Notes under the pieces: model-generated
What the model was told of the DNA's origin: nothing
Databases searched by the model: none
Seen by the model: the letters and a program-made list of their open reading frames with translations, nothing else
Made by a program: the position numbers and the translations under genes
Origin: Bacteroidota bacterium
GTDB lineage: Bacteria; Bacteroidota; Bacteroidia; NS11-12g; UBA955
DNA: 64,000 bases
Assembly: GCA_016868785.1 (NCBI GenBank)
Contig: VGFS01000002.1
Span: 28,050-92,049 of the forward strand
Direction: 5' to 3'
In this document: in pieces, positions 34,413 through 42,755 of the stretch
Numbering within the stretch: the first letter of the stretch is position 1
How the letters are laid out: every line of letters begins with the position of its first letter

Positions 34413-35423
34413 ATGGCATTAGTGACCTATACCGAGTTGGGCTTTTACTGTGCGCAGGCCGATTTATATATCGATCCGTTGCGTCGGGTGGCCAAGGCGT
34501 TGGTGACCCATGCCCACAGCGATCATGCCCGTCCGGGTATGCAGCACTATCTCTGTCATTCCGATTCGGTGGGTATTCTCAAACTCCGCCTCGGACAGCG
34601 TATTTCGTTGCAATCGATGGGGTATGGCGAGTCGATTTGGATGAATGGGGTGGAGGTTACGTTGTTTCCGGCGGGACATGTGCCAGGGAGTGCCCAAGTG
34701 CGGTTGTCGTACCGCGGTGAGGTCTGGGTGATCACCGGTGATTACAAAACGGTGGGGGATGGACTTTCGCCTGCTTGGGTGTCGGTGCGATGCCACCATT
34801 TGGTCACAGAGAGCACGTTTGCACTGCCCATTTTCCAATGGCGGGATCAGCAGTTGGTGTTTGATGAAATCAATGCTTGGTGGCGGGGGAATGCGGCGGC
34901 GGGACGGCCATCGGTATTGTTGGGGTATTCTTTGGGGAAGGCGCAGCGGATATTGAAGTATTTGGACCGCTCGGTGGGTGAGGTTGTTTGCCACGGCGCC
35001 ATCAGCGCTTCGAACCGGGTATTGGAGTCGGCCGGATTCGATTTCGGTCCTTGGGTTGACGCTACTGAGGGTTTGTCGGGTTTACGGGCTGGCGGAAGGG
35101 TATTGGACGGTAGTTTGGTTGTTTGTCCGCCGAACGCCTTGCGTTCGGCTTGGATCACGCCCTTGGGAAACTATGCGTTGGCCAATTGCAGCGGGTGGAT
35201 GGCGGTGAGTAAGTCGGGCGATTGGGGCGGGGTTGACAAGGGGTTTGTGTTGAGCGATCATGCCGACTGGCCGCAATTGTTGGAGGCGGTGCGGGCTTCG
35301 GGCGCTGAGCATGTGCATGTGACGCATGGGTTCAGTGAGACTTTGTCGCGCTACCTCCGCGAAACGATGGGCTTGGACGCCGATGTGGTGGAGCAGGCGA
35401 TGTGGGAAAGGACGGAAGAATGA
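34413..35423 (+). CDS. Ligase-associated DNA exonuclease (MBL fold)
   Basis: This 336-residue metallo-beta-lactamase-fold protein belongs to the family named for its genetic link to an ATP-dependent DNA ligase (TIGR04122 type). Metal motifs are ALVTHAHSDHARPGMQHYL, the PAGHVPGSAQVRL histidine, TGDYK and the C-terminal VLSDHADW and HVTHGF. Homologues are thought to process DNA ends before ligation. A TGA/ATG overlap couples it to the ligase-like gene. The helicase and PdeM nuclease that complete the usual cluster are not here. A one-mismatch promoter box, GAAATTTG, ends 5 bases before the ATG. Confidence 0.88.
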   Translation: MALVTYTELGFYCAQADLYIDPLRRVAKALVTHAHSDHARPGMQHYLCHSDSVGILKLRLGQRISLQSMGYGESIWMNGVEVTLFPAGHVPGSAQVRLSYRGEVWVITGDYKTVGDGLSPAWVSVRCHHLVTESTFALPIFQWRDQQLVFDEINAWWRGNAAAGRPSVLLGYSLGKAQRILKYLDRSVGEVVCHGAISASNRVLESAGFDFGPWVDATEGLSGLRAGGRVLDGSLVVCPPNALRSAWITPLGNYALANCSGWMAVSKSGDWGGVDKGFVLSDHADWPQLLEAVRASGAEHVHVTHGFSETLSRYLRETMGLDADVVEQAMWERTEE

Positions 35424-36265
35424 TGCGCACGAAGTTCAATTTTATCGGACTTGAGGCACCCCAAAAGGTATCGATGGGCAAGTTAAAACTGTGGCTTTCG
35501 GAGTCGCTGGGGATGCCGATGTGGCTGATTGCGGAGAGTCAGCGTTTTGCGGGTTCGTTGAACGAGGCGTTGGCTTTGGTGTTGGGCGCCCCGGAGGGGG
35601 AGGTGTCGCGCTTGTATATCGAACAGGGTTTTGCACAGTGGGGTGGGTGGACGGACGGAGAGCAGCGAGCATGGGTTTTTCGGGTTTTGGTGTCGATGGA
35701 GGTGGAGGACCGACGAAGGTTTATGGCATTGCTGAACGGTCGGTTGGTTACGGGGTCGGCTTTGGCGGGCATGGCGGGCAGGGACGGAGCGGCATCGTCG
35801 GGAACCGAAACGGAAATGGCGGAGAACATCGCATCGGTATCTGTGAAGGTGAGGGCGGTGTTGTTGTATGTGCGTCCTATGGGACGATCGGTGTTGCAGT
35901 ACGAGCTCACTTTCGGACTTCGAACGGGGGAGGAAAGTGAGGTAACCTATGTGGGGTGTTTCAAGGCGGTGGTGGGCACGGACGAAGCGGGTGTGGCCAT
36001 TCACGGGCTGACCGATGAGTTATCGCTGTTGGAATGGATTGGATCGAATTTGGGCGAGCGGATCGGTCCGATACGGGGGGTAAGGGTGTCGGAAGTTTTC
36101 GAATTGCATTGCGATGGGGTGCAATGGAGCAAGCGTCACAAGGCCGGATTCAAGGCCGAGCGGGTGCGGGTGGTGTCGTGGTTGCGCGATACCGCGGGGG
36201 TATCGGGGTTGTGGGAGGTTAGAGACTGTCTCCCCAGGCCGAAGGATTTTGGGCAAAGCGGTTGA
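35420..36265 (+). CDS. Internally deleted ligase-associated ATP-dependent DNA ligase, no catalytic domain
   Basis: The 281-residue protein keeps two separated parts of the bacterial ATP-dependent ligase family that partners the exonuclease. Residues about 20-120 match the N-terminal DNA-binding part (LKLWLSESLGMPMWLIAESQ; RRRFMALLNGRLVTG), and residues about 141-258 match the C-terminal OB-fold (VRAVLLYVRP, LGERIGPIRGVRVSEVFELH, GVQWSKRHKAGFKAERV). The adenylation domain of some 200-plus residues that should lie between is missing, with no KxDG lysine motif anywhere; about 35 N-terminal residues also seem lost. Normal length is about 530. It cannot ligate; it may be a decaying gene or a DNA-binding scaffold. 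Start ATG 35420 overlaps the exonuclease stop; its end overlaps pyrE. Confidence 0.75.
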   Translation: MMRTKFNFIGLEAPQKVSMGKLKLWLSESLGMPMWLIAESQRFAGSLNEALALVLGAPEGEVSRLYIEQGFAQWGGWTDGEQRAWVFRVLVSMEVEDRRRFMALLNGRLVTGSALAGMAGRDGAASSGTETEMAENIASVSVKVRAVLLYVRPMGRSVLQYELTFGLRTGEESEVTYVGCFKAVVGTDEAGVAIHGLTDELSLLEWIGSNLGERIGPIRGVRVSEVFELHCDGVQWSKRHKAGFKAERVRVVSWLRDTAGVSGLWEVRDCLPRPKDFGQSG

Positions 36266-36857
36266 CGGTTTCCAGCTCGGAGGGTTGGATGAAACCGTGT
36301 TCGGCGGCAACGGCGGTGAGGGTTGGCAGGTTGGTGAGAGTATGCACGGGGATACCGGCCTCCACAAATTTTTCCATGGCATTGGCAAACCCGTAGGTGA
36401 ACAGGGCCACTACGCCGATGACTTCTGCGCCGGCATTTTGGACACCTTCTACGGCTTGGAAACTGCTTTTTCCGGTGGAGATGAGGTCTTCTACCAGCAC
36501 AATTTTATCGCCGGGGAGCATTTCGCCTTCCACTTGGTTTTTGAGTCCGTGTTTTTTGGGCTCGGGGCGCACGTAGCAGTAGGGCATGTTTATTTTATCG
36601 GCCGCCAGGGCACCATGGGCAATGCCGGCGGTCGCAATACCGGCCATTCGGTTGGCTTGTGGGAACTGATTTTGGATGAGGGCAGCCAACTCCTCAGCCA
36701 CGAAGGTGCGTACTTCTGGGTAGGAGAGCACCATGCGGTTGTCGCAATAGATGGGTGATTTGATCCCTGAAGTCCAAGTGAATGGTTGTGAGGGACTTAG
36801 TTTAACTGCCTTTATTTCTAGGAGAAATTTTGCTAATTTTGCGGCTGGATTGGACAT
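36219..36857 (-). CDS. pyrE: Orotate phosphoribosyltransferase
   Basis: PyrE makes OMP from orotate and PRPP in pyrimidine synthesis. The 212-residue protein has FTWTSGIKSPIYCDNRMVLS, the GIATAGIAHGALAAD segment, RPEPKKHG and the PRPP motif IVLVEDLISTGKSS. Length is typical. Its start codon overlaps by two bases the start codon of the divergent NUDIX gene, and its 3' end overlaps the convergent ligase relic by 47 bases. Its promoter box lies inside the NUDIX coding region. Confidence 0.96.
   Translation of the reverse strand: MSNPAAKLAKFLLEIKAVKLSPSQPFTWTSGIKSPIYCDNRMVLSYPEVRTFVAEELAALIQNQFPQANRMAGIATAGIAHGALAADKINMPYCYVRPEPKKHGLKNQVEGEMLPGDKIVLVEDLISTGKSSFQAVEGVQNAGAEVIGVVALFTYGFANAMEKFVEAGIPVHTLTNLPTLTAVAAEHGFIQPSELETVNRFAQNPSAWGDSL
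36834..36841 (+). promoter_or_regulatory. Predicted -7 box of the NUDIX gene, inside pyrE
   Basis: TAATTTTG matches TAnnTTTG, lies in the first pyrE codons and ends 14 bases before ATG 36856. Confidence 0.55.
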
Positions 36858-37494
36858 GGAAGTGCAAAGTTATAAAATCTATTTCAACGACGGTGCTTTG
36901 GTAATCGCAGATTCTCCGGAAGCATTGCGCGGATTGAGTAATATGTATTTTATCGGGGACGACGAGCTGCAGAAGAGTTTCAAGATCTTGTTATCGTCGC
37001 AGAACAACGGGAAACCCTTGCATTTCGGGCTTATTTGTCCGGACCCCCAGGCCACCATTCGCGAGTTCATGGAAGATTTTACGGTGATTCAGGCAGCGGG
37101 CGGGTTGGTGTTCAACAAGGAGGATCAGTTGCTCACGATCAAAAGAAATGGGCTGTGGGATTTGCCGAAGGGGAAGATTGAGCGTCATGAGGACCAGATG
37201 GCGGCAGCGTTGCGCGAGGTGATGGAGGAGACGGGCATCAACATGATCAACATCAGCGACAAGGTGGGAGAGACCTACCATGTTTACTACGAGGACGACA
37301 TTTTGTTGTTGAAGGAGACGCATTGGTATTTGATGAACAGCACGGGCAAGGGCAAGTTGAAGCCACAGACGGAGGAGGGCATTTCAGAGGTGAAGTTTGC
37401 CGATTTGGACTGGTTCAATACGCCGGAATTCAATTCTTATCAGAGCGTGCACGACGTGATCAAACGTTGCGTGGCGCAATTCAAGTCCCACTAG
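36856..37494 (+). CDS. NUDIX hydrolase
   Basis: This 212-residue protein starts MEVQSYKIYFNDGALVIADS. Residues 1-75 form an N-terminal domain common in Bacteroidota NUDIX proteins; residues 78-205 form the NUDIX fold with the box GKIERHEDQMAAALREVMEE followed by TGI, all catalytic glutamates present. It hydrolyses some nucleoside diphosphate linked to another group; the substrate is not predictable. I chose ATG 36856 because it follows a promoter box; the track start 36751 runs antisense through pyrE. It ends with a 4-base overlap of convergent coaD. Confidence 0.9.
   Translation: MEVQSYKIYFNDGALVIADSPEALRGLSNMYFIGDDELQKSFKILLSSQNNGKPLHFGLICPDPQATIREFMEDFTVIQAAGGLVFNKEDQLLTIKRNGLWDLPKGKIERHEDQMAAALREVMEETGINMINISDKVGETYHVYYEDDILLLKETHWYLMNSTGKGKLKPQTEEGISEVKFADLDWFNTPEFNSYQSVHDVIKRCVAQFKSH
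36865..36872 (-). promoter_or_regulatory. Predicted -7 box of pyrE, inside the NUDIX gene
   Basis: Minus-strand TAACTTTG matches TAnnTTTG and ends 7 bases before the pyrE ATG. Confidence 0.55.
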
Positions 37495-37955
37495 TAGTTT
37501 GGGTTAACGCCTTCGGGCAGGTAGCGCTGGTAATCGGCTTTATGAATGATGAGGTCGCGGATGAGGGTGCTGCTCACATAGCTCATGGCGGGGTCGCACA
37601 TGATGAAAACGGTTTCAATTTCATTCCAAAGGGCTTTGTTGAGTTGAGCGATGTGGGATTCGTAGTCGAAGTCGCTGCCGTTTCTCAATCCTCGCAGCAG
37701 GAACCGGGCGTTCATTTTTTTACAAAAGTCTACGGTGAGTCCTTCGTAGGATTCGACGCGCACTTTGGGGTTGTTTGAGAAGGCGGTTTGGATCCATTCT
37801 TTGCGCAATTGCAAATCGAACAGGGTGGTTTTTTTGGTATTGACACCAACGGCGATGATGATTTCATCGAACAGTTCACTGGCGCGATTCACGATGTCTA
37901 CATGTCCGATAGTCACCGGATCAAACGTCCCTGGGAAAACGGCGATTTTGCTCAT
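37491..37955 (-). CDS. coaD: Phosphopantetheine adenylyltransferase
   Basis: CoaD makes dephospho-CoA from 4'-phosphopantetheine and ATP. The 154-residue protein has the nucleotidyltransferase motif AVFPGTFDPVTIGHVDIV, LLRGLRNGSDFDYE and the YVSSTLIRDL segment (ISSTxxR type). Length is canonical. Its ATG overlaps the rsmD stop, as commonly seen for the rsmD-coaD pair. It converges with the NUDIX gene with a 4-base overlap. Confidence 0.96.
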   Translation of the reverse strand: MSKIAVFPGTFDPVTIGHVDIVNRASELFDEIIIAVGVNTKKTTLFDLQLRKEWIQTAFSNNPKVRVESYEGLTVDFCKKMNARFLLRGLRNGSDFDYESHIAQLNKALWNEIETVFIMCDPAMSYVSSTLIRDLIIHKADYQRYLPEGVNPNY

Positions 37956-38563
37956 TCTTGAACGAAGATAGTCATTGTGGTACTTCCGTATTCTTTTTTT
38001 GCGAATTCTTGTTCGGCGAATACGAGTTGGGGTTTGTGTTCGATGATGAGCCAGCCATCGGGTGCGAGCAGGGGCATGAGCAGCTGCGGGAGTCCTTGGA
38101 TGTTGGGCATGGCGTATGGCGGATCGGCGAAGATTATATCGAACAGAATGGGCGATGCACTCTCTGTTTGGCCGGCAGACTGACTTTCTAATTTGGCGGC
38201 AAACTCTCCCACCTCAAACCCGGGCAATCGGTTTTTGGCGAGGGTGGTTAGGGGGGTGAGGGCGTTGCCGGTGGCGATATGCCATGGATTTAGGTCCCAA
38301 CTTTTGGCGATGTGCTTTTGGTGGGCGATGTTTTTTTTGTCGAGGTCGATGCTATACACCGCTTGGGCATCTCGCGTGAGAAATTCCAGGGCGATGATGC
38401 CGGAGCCAGAGAACAGGTCGAGCACGGTGGTATCGGCGATGCCTTTTTGGTGGTCGATGGAATTGAACAGTGATTCACGCACCCTGTCGGTGGACGGTCG
38501 CACGTGGTTTGCGAACTGGGTTGGGATAATCCGCCCTTTTAGATGTCCGCCTGTGACACGCAT
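37952..38563 (-). CDS. rsmD: 16S rRNA (guanine-966-N2)-methyltransferase
   Basis: RsmD methylates G966 of 16S rRNA using SAM. The 203-residue Rossmann-fold protein starts MRVTGGHLKGRIIPTQFANH, then RPSTDRVRESLFNSI, the SAM motif VLDLFSGSGIIALEFLTRDA and the catalytic IIFADPPYAMP. A stretch around KLESQSAGQTESASP is a small insertion. It overlaps DUF3822 by 25 bases at its start and coaD by 4 at its end, forming a three-gene operon. Confidence 0.94.
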   Translation of the reverse strand: MRVTGGHLKGRIIPTQFANHVRPSTDRVRESLFNSIDHQKGIADTTVLDLFSGSGIIALEFLTRDAQAVYSIDLDKKNIAHQKHIAKSWDLNPWHIATGNALTPLTTLAKNRLPGFEVGEFAAKLESQSAGQTESASPILFDIIFADPPYAMPNIQGLPQLLMPLLAPDGWLIIEHKPQLVFAEQEFAKKEYGSTTMTIFVQE

Positions 38564-39270
38564 CCGGCCAATTTGATGAGGGGGGTAACGATGTGGAGCA
38601 GGGGCACTGCTGTTGTGGAAACCCAGGGCATTTGGGGTGATTTGACTTCGGCGTGGGGGATGAACTTTTGGAACAGTTGCGCGGTGGCGGCTTGTTGGGG
38701 TTCATCGCAGAGCACATAAAGGCCGAGTTGCTGTGGGGTTAATTTTTCTTCGTGAAAGGGCAGCAGGGCGTAGTATAGGTGTTCTTGGGTATTGGAACTG
38801 GGGTAGCGATTGGCGAAGATGAGTTCGCCGTTGCGGTAGGCAAATACGATGGCGGTTTGTTCGTGGAACCACAGCACGCTCACGCATTCTTTGTGGTTGG
38901 CATAGGTGTTGGCGATGGTGAACAGTCCTTGTGCCAAATGGTATTTGGGTGTTTCGGTGGGCAGGGGTTGTGGTTTGCCCGAGGGTTGAAACGCCAGTGA
39001 TGTGGCTTGGTTGAGTTTGCGGGTAATGCAGGGCTGAAAGCCGGGTATGGGTGCGTCTACAAAGGCCTGGGGGATGAGTTGCAGGTTTCCGTGCAGGTCT
39101 ACCCAGGTGATGTTTTCTTTGAGGGAGGCGGGGTGTTTCACGATCTCATAAGAGAGCGGTTGACACTGGGCGTTGAGTGACAAGTAGTGAGCGACATCAT
39201 TGTGGTACACGCCCAGAATTTGATGGACGGCGCCGGTTTGTTGGGTTTGGTGATGCCAGAGGGTGTTCAC
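38539..39270 (-). CDS. DUF3822 family protein
   Basis: This 243-residue cytoplasmic protein matches DUF3822, a Bacteroidota family with an actin-like (ASKHA) fold regularly encoded next to rsmD. Visible segments are SVLWFHEQTAIVFAYRNGEL, FANRYPSSNTQEHLYYALLP and TPQQLGLYVLCDEPQ. The start is a GTG at 39270, supported by a promoter box 5 bases upstream. It overlaps rsmD by 25 bases. No biochemical role is established; context hints at a link to rRNA modification or CoA genes. Confidence 0.8.
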   Translation of the reverse strand: MNTLWHHQTQQTGAVHQILGVYHNDVAHYLSLNAQCQPLSYEIVKHPASLKENITWVDLHGNLQLIPQAFVDAPIPGFQPCITRKLNQATSLAFQPSGKPQPLPTETPKYHLAQGLFTIANTYANHKECVSVLWFHEQTAIVFAYRNGELIFANRYPSSNTQEHLYYALLPFHEEKLTPQQLGLYVLCDEPQQAATAQLFQKFIPHAEVKSPQMPWVSTTAVPLLHIVTPLIKLAGCVSQADI

Positions 39271-39275
39271 GGGAG

Positions 39276-39283
39276 CAAAGGTA
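39276..39283 (-). promoter_or_regulatory. Predicted -7 box of the DUF3822-rsmD-coaD operon
   Basis: Minus-strand TACCTTTG matches TAnnTTTG and ends 5 bases before the GTG at 39270; it decides that unusual start. Confidence 0.6.
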
Positions 39284-39307
39284 GGACAATTGTGGGGGCT
39301 AAGGAAG

Positions 39308-42300
39308 TCAGAAATCGGTGCCTACGCTCACCCGCATTCGAAATTGGAGGAAGTTGCTGTTGGTTTGCACGGCATTGACCCAAACGGGGAAGTCGAGCCG
39401 CAGGTTGATGGGTTTGGCGGCTTTGAGGGCTTTGTTTTTGGTGAGTGCGGAGGCGTTTTTTAGGTTAATGCTGGCACCAAATCCGGCATCAGCAAGTACG
39501 CGGCTGTACACTTGTTGGGTTACGGGTTGTTGTTGTTTGTTGGGTGAGGTGAGCGGCTGACCTAAGATACCGGCATCGCCAAAGAGGTAGGGGTTGAGAC
39601 TAAGGAACTTGGTTTTGGGCACCCAGCGGAAGAAGGGGGTAAGGTCTATGGCGGCGTTGAGGCCAAGTCCTCGGTTGCCACGGAAAAAGGCCAGGGTGGT
39701 GTCGTTCCCATTGGCTTGTTTCACGGTTTTTGGGGCGCTGTAGCCATTGAATCCACGCAGGTTGAGTCCGCCATTCACTTGGAGGGTGTTGATGGCGCGG
39801 TGACTTACGAAGTCGTACATGCCATAATCGCGGTAGAGGGATTGTTGGCCGAAGGATTCTTCGGGGTTGGCACTGGCGAGGTAGAGGACCGATTCTGGGG
39901 TTGGGTTGGTGCCGCCGCCGAGGTAGGCAAGTCCGCGGAGTCTCAGGGCCGATTTGCCCAGGGGTTGGTAGTGTTTCCATTCCAGCTGTACAAATCCGTA
40001 TTGCGAGTGGCTCCAGGGCGAGGGCATGCGGATATCGCATCGTACAGAACCCGATTTACCCCAGCCGCTATAGCCTTGTTGCAGGTAGAGGTTGAGGTGC
40101 ATTTGGGCGATGTAGCTCCAGTTGTTGGCGGTGGGGACGTAGCCATCTAGGATGTTGGATTGGGGAAAGAAGGGGTCGCGACCGTCGGTTTGATTGTTGA
40201 TCCAGGGGTTGTAGAGGGGGTTGTCGACGCTGTAGACGAGGCGGTGGTATCGCTGCATGGATTTGCCATAGAGGCCGTATTCGGTTTTGCCCAATTTGTT
40301 GAACCAGCCCATTTCGTGGGTGTTGATTTCGTTGTAGAGGAGGGATTGGTAGTAGTAGGTGCCGCCGCCGCGGGTTTGGTGTTTGAACAGGGCTTGGTAT
40401 TGCAGTTTTTGGGCGGGGGTGAAGCGGGCGTCGATGCCGGGGGCATAATAGAGGGAGAGGTTGAATTGCTTTTTCCGTCCGGCGTACTGTCCGCTCGCTG
40501 TCGCTCCCAGCAGCACGCCGGAGGCCACGTTGTATCGCAGGGCGGGTCTGACGAGGCCTTGGTACACGCCGAGGTAGTTGGTGTTGGCACCGTTGCCGAG
40601 GTCGAGCTGCCACTCACTGCGCTTTTTCCAAACGTTGTTGACACGGTTGATGTCGGCCAGTCGGCCGCTGCGATCCAGCCATACTTGCTTTACGCGGCCA
40701 TCTACGGGCATTTCGATGTCGAAGGTGTAGGTTGGACGAAGTCTGTCCCACCCGATCCAGGGTTTGAGGTTGTAGCGACCGGGTTTTTGGTATTGGGTAA
40801 CGGGGATGGTAACAGCGTAGAAGATATCGGAGGGTGCCACGTTGCGGTTGTTTGCGTCGCTTGTGGCGTTGGTGTTTAACTTGGGGGTGATGAGAAAGTC
40901 GAGGTCTACGGGCATCACCATTTTGCCATGTCGTTGAAGGGTTACGCGGTAGAAGTTGGGGGTTTTGAGCGGTGTGATGCGTTTGATGCCATAATCGGCG
41001 GCTTTGTTGGTCTGAAACCACTGATCGAAGAAGGCATTGAGGTCGGTCTGGGCACTGTGAATAATCGAATTTCTGAAGTCTTCGATGTAGGGGTGACAGA
41101 ATTTCCATTGTTCCACGTAATTTTTCATGGCTTGGAGAAAGACCGAATCGCCGAGGTAGTATTGGAGGTTGTAGAGCATGGAGGCGGTTTTGTAGTACAC
41201 GTGTTTGTAGCCGCCGCCGTGGCCTGTGGCCGAATGAAAATCGTTGGAATGGGTTTCAAGGACTTCATCGGTACCGTCGATGGCATCTTCCATGTAGCCG
41301 GCGAAGGCCCGTTTGAGTTCGGGTTGAGATTCTTTGGTGAGTTTGCGCATGCACCAGGCGGTGAGGAATTGGGTAAATCCTTCATCGAGGGCGGCTCGAT
41401 AGGTTTCGTTGGAGCCCACCATGCCGAAGAACCAATTGTGTCCCACTTCGTGGGCAATCAGACTTTGGTGGCTGGGGTAGTAACCGCCATCGAGGGTAAT
41501 CATGGGGTATTCCATGCCATCGGCGGCATCGGCGCAGACAATTTTTGGGTAGTTATACATGCCGAAATCGCGGCTATAGGTGGCGATGACTTTGGCGGTA
41601 AACTGGGCGGTTTGTTGCCATCCGGCGGCATTGTTTTCTTGGGCGATGGCCATGCATTGCACGCCATTCCAGGTGGTTTCGCCGATGCGGTAGGTGGGGT
41701 CGGCGGTCCAAGCGAAATCGTGCACGTTGATGGCTTGATAGTGCCAGGTTTTGTAGGTGCCGTTGGGTTGGGTGATCACTGAGGGCAGTGAGCCGATGGG
41801 TTTGTCTTTGAAGTTGGAGATATCGAGTTGTTTTCTCAGAGCGGCGGGCAGTACTTCGTTTTTGTTGACGAGGGTACCGGTGGCTTCCACCACGTAGTGG
41901 TTGGGCAGGGTGAGGGAGATATCGAAATAGCCATAATCGCCATAGAATTCCTTTTCCACGTGTTGGTCGGTCTCCCAGGTAAATTTGCGGTCGTACACGC
42001 AGATGCGGGGGTACCAATGCACGCCATTGAAGTGTTTGTAGCCGTGGTGGTCGTACACTTTCATGCGACGGCGGATGCTACCGCGGTCAAAGTAGGTGGT
42101 AAAATCGATTTTGAAGGTCATTTGCTCACCGGGTTTGAGGGGGGTGGGCAGTTTGATTTTGAGGAGGGTATTTTGGATTTCGAAGGGGATGTTTTGGGAT
42201 GGGCGGGGTTGGTCGTTTTCTTCGCGGATGGGGTTTTCTTCTGGGTTGATTTGGATGTTGTGGATGACGGTACCCAGCTTTTGCGATTCGTATTGTCCGT

Positions 42301-42661
42301 AGGTTATTTTGGCCCGATTTTGCTTGTACAGTTCATCGGTAAGCGAGCCGGGCTGCACGGCATTTTGGTAGAGGTGGAAGAAGGCTTCGGTGAGGGTATT
42401 GGGGGAGTTGTTGGTATAGACGAGGGATTCTTCGCCGTTGATGATTTCGGCATCCTCATTTAGGATGGCTTTGATGGTATAGTTAACATCTTGTTGCCAG
42501 TATCCTTGGTAGGGTTTTTTATTTTTCCAGTAGTGGGGGTTATTGGGCGATTGGTAGGGGTTGGGTGATTCTTGAGATGGTTGGGCTGTTGTGGCGGTGA
42601 TGCTGGCGGTGTGGCTGATGATTAGGGCCAGGGCGTATCCGAGGAGTTGGCGGTTCAACAT
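39308..42661 (-). CDS. M1-family metallopeptidase fused to a C-terminal outer-membrane barrel-like domain
   Basis: The 1117-residue exported protein has a signal peptide ending near ITATTAQ. Residues about 40-310 form the beta-rich M1 N-domain; the gluzincin catalytic domain has GMEYPMITLDGG, then LIAHEVGHNWFFGMVGSNET and YRAALDEGFTQF, giving HExxH with the third ligand Glu 19 residues later. From about residue 640 the protein turns into aromatic, alternating strands that end in NFLQFRMRVSVGTDF with a terminal Phe, as in outer-membrane barrels. This suggests an aminopeptidase tethered to the outer membrane. It is single, with a promoter box 4 bases from the ATG. Confidence 0.88.
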   Translation of the reverse strand: MLNRQLLGYALALIISHTASITATTAQPSQESPNPYQSPNNPHYWKNKKPYQGYWQQDVNYTIKAILNEDAEIINGEESLVYTNNSPNTLTEAFFHLYQNAVQPGSLTDELYKQNRAKITYGQYESQKLGTVIHNIQINPEENPIREENDQPRPSQNIPFEIQNTLLKIKLPTPLKPGEQMTFKIDFTTYFDRGSIRRRMKVYDHHGYKHFNGVHWYPRICVYDRKFTWETDQHVEKEFYGDYGYFDISLTLPNHYVVEATGTLVNKNEVLPAALRKQLDISNFKDKPIGSLPSVITQPNGTYKTWHYQAINVHDFAWTADPTYRIGETTWNGVQCMAIAQENNAAGWQQTAQFTAKVIATYSRDFGMYNYPKIVCADAADGMEYPMITLDGGYYPSHQSLIAHEVGHNWFFGMVGSNETYRAALDEGFTQFLTAWCMRKLTKESQPELKRAFAGYMEDAIDGTDEVLETHSNDFHSATGHGGGYKHVYYKTASMLYNLQYYLGDSVFLQAMKNYVEQWKFCHPYIEDFRNSIIHSAQTDLNAFFDQWFQTNKAADYGIKRITPLKTPNFYRVTLQRHGKMVMPVDLDFLITPKLNTNATSDANNRNVAPSDIFYAVTIPVTQYQKPGRYNLKPWIGWDRLRPTYTFDIEMPVDGRVKQVWLDRSGRLADINRVNNVWKKRSEWQLDLGNGANTNYLGVYQGLVRPALRYNVASGVLLGATASGQYAGRKKQFNLSLYYAPGIDARFTPAQKLQYQALFKHQTRGGGTYYYQSLLYNEINTHEMGWFNKLGKTEYGLYGKSMQRYHRLVYSVDNPLYNPWINNQTDGRDPFFPQSNILDGYVPTANNWSYIAQMHLNLYLQQGYSGWGKSGSVRCDIRMPSPWSHSQYGFVQLEWKHYQPLGKSALRLRGLAYLGGGTNPTPESVLYLASANPEESFGQQSLYRDYGMYDFVSHRAINTLQVNGGLNLRGFNGYSAPKTVKQANGNDTTLAFFRGNRGLGLNAAIDLTPFFRWVPKTKFLSLNPYLFGDAGILGQPLTSPNKQQQPVTQQVYSRVLADAGFGASINLKNASALTKNKALKAAKPINLRLDFPVWVNAVQTNSNFLQFRMRVSVGTDF

Positions 42662-42665
42662 ATAA

Positions 42666-42673
42666 CGAAGTTA
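42666..42673 (-). promoter_or_regulatory. Predicted -7 box of the M1 peptidase gene
   Basis: Minus-strand TAACTTCG (TAnnTTCG) ends 4 bases before the ATG at 42661. Confidence 0.5.
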
Positions 42674-42706
42674 CGGAATGGGGATGAGATGGTGGGGTTA
42701 GAAAAC

Positions 42707-42736
42707 AAAAAAGGCCACCGCGAGGTGGCCTTTTTT
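42707..42736 (-). terminator. Terminator of the OmpA/TSP3 gene
   Basis: GGCCACC-GCGA-GGTGGCC stem flanked by six A and six T, symmetric, so it can work on either strand. It lies between the OmpA gene stop and the M1 promoter. Confidence 0.9.
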
Positions 42737-42755
42737 GTTCTATGCAATGAGGGTC

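Noticed and set aside
35129-35149. Perfect 9-bp hairpin GCCGAACGC-CTT-GCGTTCGGC inside the exonuclease gene
   Set aside because: It is in coding sequence with no T-run and no partner copies that I can see; likely chance or a minor intragenic repeat.
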